Shown here: positions 6,038 to 9,396 of the stretch, in pieces
Layout: every line of letters starts with the position of its first letter
Numbering within the stretch: position 1 is the stretch's first letter
NCBI GenBank assembly: GCA_031258915.1
Contig: JAIRMD010000139.1
Coordinates: 1 to 9,396 of the forward strand
Length of the DNA: 9,396 bases
Source of the DNA: Prevotellaceae bacterium
GTDB taxonomy: Bacteria; Bacteroidota; Bacteroidia; Bacteroidales; UBA932
Reading direction: 5' to 3'
The notes under the pieces: model-generated
Seen by the model: the letters and a program-made list of their open reading frames with translations, nothing else
Database searches by the model: none
Told to the model about the DNA's origin: nothing
Program-made: the position numbers and the translations under genes

Positions 6038-6457
6038 GTGAAAATTGTAGCAAATATAAGAGTTTTTTTTATAGCGGCAGCGCTCTTGCTTTCGCAGGAT
6101 GCTGCTGCCGTTAAACCTGACGATGTAGTGAGCGTTTTTAAGGAAGTGTCCGACAACCTGAAGTCAGGCGATGCCGACAAGCTCTCTGTGCGCTTTGCTT
6201 CTCCTATTGACTTACGGGTGCTTGCCGCCGAAAAAACATGCTCTGCCCGACAGGCAGCCGAGATAGTCGAGGAGTTTTTTGTGCAGCGCAAAGTGGTGAG
6301 TTTTTCCATGCTGCACGTTGGGGGCAAAGCCGGCAAGCACTACGGCATAGGCCTTCTCATCGCCGGCGATAGGCGGTTTCGCGTTACCGTTCTTCTTTTG
6401 GTAAGCGGGCGTAACAGCTACACCATCCAGCAACTCGGCATAGATTATGAAAATTAA
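6038..6457 (+). CDS. Small exported DUF4783 family protein
   Basis: 139 aa from the GTG at 6038, chosen because it directly precedes a signal peptide and because an in-frame TTG at 6014 overlaps the promoter. The N-terminus (1-24) has a basic start, a hydrophobic core (VFFIAAALLL) and a likely signal peptidase I site after AAA at 22-24. The mature part matches my recollection of DUF4783, a Bacteroidetes family of unknown function with an NTF2/SnoaL-like look: LKSGDADKLSVRF at 41-53, EIVEEFF at 75-81, SFSMLHVGG at 88-96, YGIGLLIAG at 102-110, and IQQLGID at 130-136. It overlaps nadC by 11 bp, implying translational coupling. The rlmH-DUF4783-nadC arrangement recurs in Bacteroidetes as I recall. 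Function is unknown and nothing here suggests a direct link to NAD synthesis beyond the linkage. Confidence 0.82.
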   Translation: MKIVANIRVFFIAAALLLSQDAAAVKPDDVVSVFKEVSDNLKSGDADKLSVRFASPIDLRVLAAEKTCSARQAAEIVEEFFVQRKVVSFSMLHVGGKAGKHYGIGLLIAGDRRFRVTVLLLVSGRNSYTIQQLGIDYEN

Positions 6458-7304
6458 CCCAGCGCTCCTTACCGACGAAATCATAGACCTTGCCATACGC
6501 GAAGATGTGGGCGAGGGCGACCATACCTCGCTCGCGTGCATCCCGCGCGGCGCTACGGGAAGAATGCGGCTGCTGGTGAAGCAGGTCGGCGTGATTGCCG
6601 GCGTGGAGGTGGCCGAGCGCATTTTCCGCAAGCTCGACGGCAGCGTTGCCGTCGAGCGGCTCATTGCCGACGGCGCACGGGTCAAGCCCGGCGACGTTGT
6701 TTTTTACGTTACCGGAAATGCCGCTTCGCTGCTGCAGGCCGAGCGGCTGGTGCTCAACTTTATGCAGCGGCTGAGCGGCATAGCCACGCAAACCGCCATC
6801 TACGCCGCCGCGCTCGACGGGCTAAAAGCAAAGGTTATCGACACCCGCAAAACTACACCCGGCATGCGCGTGCTCGAAAAAATGGCGGTGGCGCTGGGCG
6901 GCGGAAGCAACCACCGCATGGGGCTGCACGACATGATTCTGATTAAGGACAACCACGTGGATTTTTCGGGCGGCGTTGAGCAGGCGATAAAAAACGTGCA
7001 CGCTTACCTGACAAAAACAGGCCTTGCGCTACCGGTAGAGGTGGAGGTTCGCTCGCTGGCCGACGTGGAGAAGGTGTTAGCGCTGGGAGGTGTTGACAGA
7101 ATCATGCTCGACAACTTTTCGCTGCAAAATACCAAAGCTGCGGTGGCGCTGATATGCGGACGGTACGAGGTGGAGGCATCGGGGGGGATTACGCTTGCAA
7201 CGCTGCGGCAGTACGCCGAGTGCGGCGTAGATTACATCTCCGTAGGCGCGCTCACCCACCAAATCAAAAGCCTCGACCTGAGCTTGAAAGCAGCGGAAAG
7301 GTGA
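6447..7304 (+). CDS. nadC: Nicotinate-nucleotide pyrophosphorylase (carboxylating), quinolinate phosphoribosyltransferase
   Basis: 285 aa, normal length. NadC converts quinolinate and PRPP to nicotinate mononucleotide, CO2 and diphosphate in de novo NAD synthesis, in the cytoplasm. Signatures in order: EDVGEGDHTS at 19-28; ERLVLNFMQRLSGIAT at 99-114; DTRKTTPGMR at 132-141, with the substrate-binding Arg/Lys residues; GGGSNHRMGLHD at 151-162; IKDNH at 166-170; VEVEV at 197-201; IMLDNF at 219-224; EASGGI at 243-248; and DYISVGALTHQ at 262-272. The ATG (6447) lies inside the end of the DUF4783 gene, so translation is probably coupled. The other de novo NAD genes (nadA, nadB) are not in the window. 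No convincing terminator follows directly. Confidence 0.97.
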   Translation: MKINPALLTDEIIDLAIREDVGEGDHTSLACIPRGATGRMRLLVKQVGVIAGVEVAERIFRKLDGSVAVERLIADGARVKPGDVVFYVTGNAASLLQAERLVLNFMQRLSGIATQTAIYAAALDGLKAKVIDTRKTTPGMRVLEKMAVALGGGSNHRMGLHDMILIKDNHVDFSGGVEQAIKNVHAYLTKTGLALPVEVEVRSLADVEKVLALGGVDRIMLDNFSLQNTKAAVALICGRYEVEASGGITLATLRQYAECGVDYISVGALTHQIKSLDLSLKAAER

Positions 7305-7317
7305 GAGCAGAAAATCG

Positions 7318-7407
7318 CTACTCCTTAACGGTCTCCTTAAACTCCTGAGATTCAACTCTTAGCTCCTTATCCTTGTCGTAATCGGGGCGGTATTTTCCGG
7401 ACGGCAT
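7318..7407 (-). CDS. Very short hypothetical ORF or gene fragment
   Basis: An ATG read on the minus strand at 7407 opens 29 codons ending in TAG at 7318-7320. The peptide is highly charged, rich in Asp, Lys and Glu (RPDYDKDKELR near the middle, ending FKETVKE), with no hydrophobic segment. The frame is open for another 16 codons upstream of the ATG, back to a TAA near 7455, so it may be the tail of a broken gene instead of a complete one. I do not recognise it. No ribosome binding site or promoter is evident. Confidence 0.25.
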   Translation of the reverse strand: MPSGKYRPDYDKDKELRVESQEFKETVKE

Positions 7408-7420
7408 ATCTACTGTTAAG

Positions 7421-7528
7421 TCACTCTTTGAATGTCGGATAAAGTCTACGCAATTTTATCCTCGCATTTTCCGTCGTAAATTGCCAATTTATTTTGGCAT
7501 TCATATTGTTTCTCGCTTTTTCCCATAA
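7421..7528 (-). pseudogene. C-terminal remnant of an IS630-like transposase
   Basis: On the minus strand the frame ending at TGA 7421-7423 reads WEKARNN (from 7525) and then INWQFTTENARIKLRRLYP. From memory this matches the C-terminal end of one IS630 transposase group, where W..xRN is followed by a W-F-T-T-x-[DN]-A-R-I-K-L-x-x-L-Y-P block. Upstream codons read TTA instead of the expected Ala before the Trp; removing 2 bp near 7526-7527 would join an upstream ACA GCT to TGG, suggesting a frameshift. The DDE catalytic part is absent, so this is a decayed fragment. Family assignment is recall, not a search. Confidence 0.5.
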
Positions 7529-7637
7529 GCTGTAATTTTTATTGTGGCAACAACAAAACTACCAACTTCTGGGCGATCTGCAAGGGGCACCTTTTTTTAT
7601 GGCTGATTTTTTAGTCGGCCAGTGGTGAAAAAAAATC

Positions 7638-7701
7638 TAACCGCAAAGGGTGTAAAGATGAGAGCGCAAAAGTTCGCCAAGCCGAAATCTCTGGGCGGTT
7701 A
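7638..7701. repeat. GCAAAG-type intergenic element with 7-bp terminal inverted repeats
   Basis: TAACCGC at 7638-7644 and GCGGTTA at 7695-7701 are perfect inverted ends. The interior carries degenerate GCAAAG-like units (GCAAAGG, TGTAAAG, GCGCAAAAG, CGCCAAG), and AGAG near 7660 can pair with CTCT near 7690. The style resembles dispersed AACCGCAAAGG elements I recall from Bacteroidetes and other intergenic DNA. On the minus strand the right end is followed by an 8-T run (7628-7635), so it may also act as a terminator for the metallopeptidase gene. Confidence 0.55.
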
Positions 7702-7737
7702 AACCTATGCACAACGCTACGCCGCGAGCAGTACGGC

Positions 7738-8526
7738 TCATTTGAAGCGTTCCGTGAAGTCCTTTTCGAGCTGGGCAAAGCCGCCGGGGTAGTGGGCGTC
7801 AAAAACCTCCATTGACGTTTGCTCGCCAACTAAATTTCTGAAAATGGCGATGGCATTGTCCTCGTCGCGCTGCATCAAAAAAAGCGTCAGGCAGTAGCCA
7901 ACGGCGTAGCCGTAGCCTTCCTGTGAGAACGATTCGGACGAAAATTTTTGGTAATCCCACGCCACAAACTCCGCAAGGTTGAGGTCTTTCAGCTCAATGA
8001 GCGTTTTTACCCGCGCCAAGTAGTGCTGATTAATGCGCTGCTTTACTGTTTTTTTGCCAAACGTCATCTGCTGGAGGTAAACGGCCAAGCCTTCGTTCAG
8101 CCAAGCGGGAATGTTTTTACCGCTTGAGTGCAGGTGCAAAAAGGCATGGCTCAGCTCGTGGCTCGATACCTCGATGAAGATTTTCTTATACTTTTTGTCG
8201 GAGCAAACCACCAGCTCATGCGTGGCGGGAAAGTAAACACCCAGCGAGTTTCGGTGAAAAGCGCCGCCTAAGTTTTGCCGGTAAATTATGTACTGCATGT
8301 GGTTGGGGATAACCGTAAAGTTTACGTCCGAAAAACTAATTTTTTTGTCGGGAAAAATGCGGTTGTAGAACGCCGCCTCGTAGCCGATGGCGCGCTCAAA
8401 AGTCTGCTTTTCTTTCCTCGAAAAGTACTTTTCGGGGTCCTGTACTTTCACGTTTTCCTGCGCAAAAATGCTTGAGGTGGCGAACAGTAAAAGCAGAATG
8501 GCTAAGGCTGGTCGGTTGCTTTTCAT
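7738..8526 (-). CDS. Exported gluzincin-like metallopeptidase (DUF1570 / peptidase MA-like)
   Basis: 262 aa. Residues 1-22 are a signal peptide with a hydrophobic core (ALAILLLLFATSSI) and a likely cleavage FA|QE after Ala22, so the protein acts beyond the inner membrane. HELSH at 123-127 is an HExxH zinc site; AWLNEGLAVYL at 141-151 supplies the third ligand Glu145, the pattern of gluzincins of the DUF1570 and peptidase MA-like groups. GVYFPATHELVV at 96-107 precedes the helix as in these families. Substrate is unknown. Start is ATG (8526). It lies 4 bp after the M23-like gene, so the two are almost certainly co-transcribed. It converges on nadC across a gene-poor region. Fold and metal site are well supported; peptidase activity and exact family are inferred. 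Confidence 0.75.
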   Translation of the reverse strand: MKSNRPALAILLLLFATSSIFAQENVKVQDPEKYFSRKEKQTFERAIGYEAAFYNRIFPDKKISFSDVNFTVIPNHMQYIIYRQNLGGAFHRNSLGVYFPATHELVVCSDKKYKKIFIEVSSHELSHAFLHLHSSGKNIPAWLNEGLAVYLQQMTFGKKTVKQRINQHYLARVKTLIELKDLNLAEFVAWDYQKFSSESFSQEGYGYAVGYCLTLFLMQRDEDNAIAIFRNLVGEQTSMEVFDAHYPGGFAQLEKDFTERFK

Positions 8527-8530
8527 CCGG

Positions 8531-9396
8531 TTACTTTTGCTCTTTGTTTTTCAGAAAATTTTTCTTTTCGCGCCTGCTCATTTCCTGCATCAGCATTTCG
8601 TCCGTACGCTCGCAGAAGTAGGTGGCGCCGCTGCTCAGCCGCGTTTTTCCTTCGTTGAGGGTCTGAAAAAACGGGCGAAAGTGCGTGTGCTTATTTCCGT
8701 TGTCTTGCTTCAGCTTGTTTTTGTCCAGAAAGTAGGCGGCAAAGCGAAGCAAGTACCTGTCTGTTTTTGCGACAACGGCTATGGGAGCACCCATTTTGAC
8801 GCTTTGTCCGGGGTAAACCAGCGGGGTACCCCTGAAGGCATACTCGCCAAAGCTTCCATCGGCGTGGTACAGGGTTACCTGCGACATGCTGCGGTCGCTG
8901 CCGAAGCGCTTGTGCCCTTTGAGCGTAACATCTTTCAGGTTGTCGTCGCACGCCACGCCGCCGCGGCAGGCGTAGGCCGTGTCCGAAGGCAGGCTAAAGT
9001 CCAGCCGGTAGCCGTCTGTATTTTCGGCCACCGCCGCCGTAACCGCGCTGCTTACCGCCACAGGCAAGGCGTAAGTAAAATCAATGTTTGGCTTTTTTCG
9101 GCTGTTACCCCTGTACATTACGTACCGGTAGTTGTAAGATAGGCGGGTTGCGCCCTCCCTTACGCGGTAAGTTGCAACCTGCCGCCTGCCGGGGCCGACG
9201 GTAAGCGGCGTTCCGGACGATATTCCTTCAAACCCTTCGGTGTTGAAAAAGAAAATGGACAGGTAGTAGTCGCAAAAATCCTTGTTGTCGGCGTAAAAGT
9301 CAAGCCGCTTCTGGCTTTCGTCGTAGTCGTGCGAAAGCTCTACCGCGTTGTCCGGGTCTTGCAGCTGTGCACTTGCGTGGTGTGCGCAAAGCAGCG
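8531..9396 (-). CDS. Exported M23/LytM-like protein, probably catalytically inactive (5'-partial)
   Basis: The frame is open to the window edge, so the true start lies outside; 287 residues are visible. The visible start LLCAHHASA|QLQ looks like the end of a signal peptide, so only a few residues are missing and the Met at 9118 is internal. The first half (about 10-120) is an unrecognised beta-rich region. Residues about 125-225 follow the M23/LytM pattern: a DGYRLDFSLPSDTAY block, then YHADGSFGEY and GQSVKMGAPIAVV. Of the usual zinc ligands, the Asp in the first block (132) is kept, its partner His is Gly128, and the HLHF motif reads LLRF (215-218), so the H-x-H pair is lost. The C-terminus is Lys/Glu-rich (SRREKKNFLKNKEQK). 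It is likely a non-catalytic scaffold or regulator in the periplasm, co-transcribed with the downstream metallopeptidase. The alignment is by eye. Confidence 0.7.
   Translation of the reverse strand, partial: LLCAHHASAQLQDPDNAVELSHDYDESQKRLDFYADNKDFCDYYLSIFFFNTEGFEGISSGTPLTVGPGRRQVATYRVREGATRLSYNYRYVMYRGNSRKKPNIDFTYALPVAVSSAVTAAVAENTDGYRLDFSLPSDTAYACRGGVACDDNLKDVTLKGHKRFGSDRSMSQVTLYHADGSFGEYAFRGTPLVYPGQSVKMGAPIAVVAKTDRYLLRFAAYFLDKNKLKQDNGNKHTHFRPFFQTLNEGKTRLSSGATYFCERTDEMLMQEMSRREKKNFLKNKEQK

Larger units (their letters stand above)
7305..7737. other. Gene-poor region between convergent genes, with mobile-element remnants
   Basis: This 433-bp stretch separates nadC from the convergent metallopeptidase gene. 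It holds no intact gene. Within it I see a 29-codon minus-strand ORF (7318-7407), a transposase-like remnant (7421 to about 7528) and a 64-bp inverted-ended element (7638-7701). Between 7530 and 7637 I find only poly-T and poly-A runs and a weak AAGG/CCTT hairpin with a T-run (7582-7598). Confidence 0.7.

Noticed and set aside
7482..7499. TGCCAA/TTGGCA hairpin with a 6-nt loop
   Set aside because: It lies in the part of the transposase remnant that encodes the A-K-I-N-W block, is short, and has no T-run; probably chance.
7582..7598. AAGG/CCTT hairpin followed by seven Ts, as terminator for nadC
   Set aside because: The stem is only 4 bp and lies nearly 280 bp beyond the nadC stop, so support is too weak for a feature call.
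8387..9142. 251-codon plus-strand open frame opposite the metallopeptidase and M23-like genes
   Set aside because: It spans two well-supported minus-strand genes, has no recognisable domain and reads as low-diversity Val/Ala/Arg antisense sequence.

Overview
The window looks like a chromosomal segment of a Bacteroidota organism, most likely of the order Bacteroidales. The evidence is the closely Bacteroidetes-like glycogen gene set, the linked rlmH / DUF4783 / nadC block, exported proteins whose signal peptides end at an Ala-Gln site, the absence of Shine-Dalgarno sequences, and promoter matches of the TTTG ... TAnnTTTG type. The genetic code is standard, since TGA ends several genes. GC is moderate (about 55% in counted stretches of coding DNA).

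Region 1 (1-5475) is a three-gene plus-strand glycogen cluster behind a Bacteroidetes-type promoter: a GH133-type glycogen debranching enzyme, a GT4/GT5-like glycogen synthase, and a GH57 alpha-glucan enzyme. The GH57 protein carries a roughly 160-residue Lys/Ala/Pro tail resembling histone H1-like proteins, encoded by a homogenised DNA repeat. Two hairpins separate the first two genes, and an 11-bp tandem repeat overlaps the stop codon of the second. The cluster ends in a strong two-way terminator with a UUCG tetraloop.

Region 2 (5476-7304) holds rlmH on the minus strand, diverging from a translationally coupled pair on the plus strand: a small exported DUF4783 protein and nadC. Both functions are housekeeping: ribosome modification and NAD synthesis.

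Region 3 (7305-7737) is 433 bp without an intact gene. It appears to be a scar region: a 29-codon minus-strand ORF, a frameshifted C-terminal remnant resembling an IS630-family transposase, and a 64-bp GCAAAG-type element with 7-bp inverted ends.

Region 4 (7738-9396) is a minus-strand pair with 4 bp between the genes. The upstream gene, cut by the window edge, encodes an exported M23/LytM-like protein that has lost most zinc ligands. The downstream gene encodes an exported HExxH zinc metallopeptidase-like protein.

The most unusual feature is the GH57 enzyme with its cationic tail, which may be a gene fusion or may hide an internal start for a free H1-like protein.
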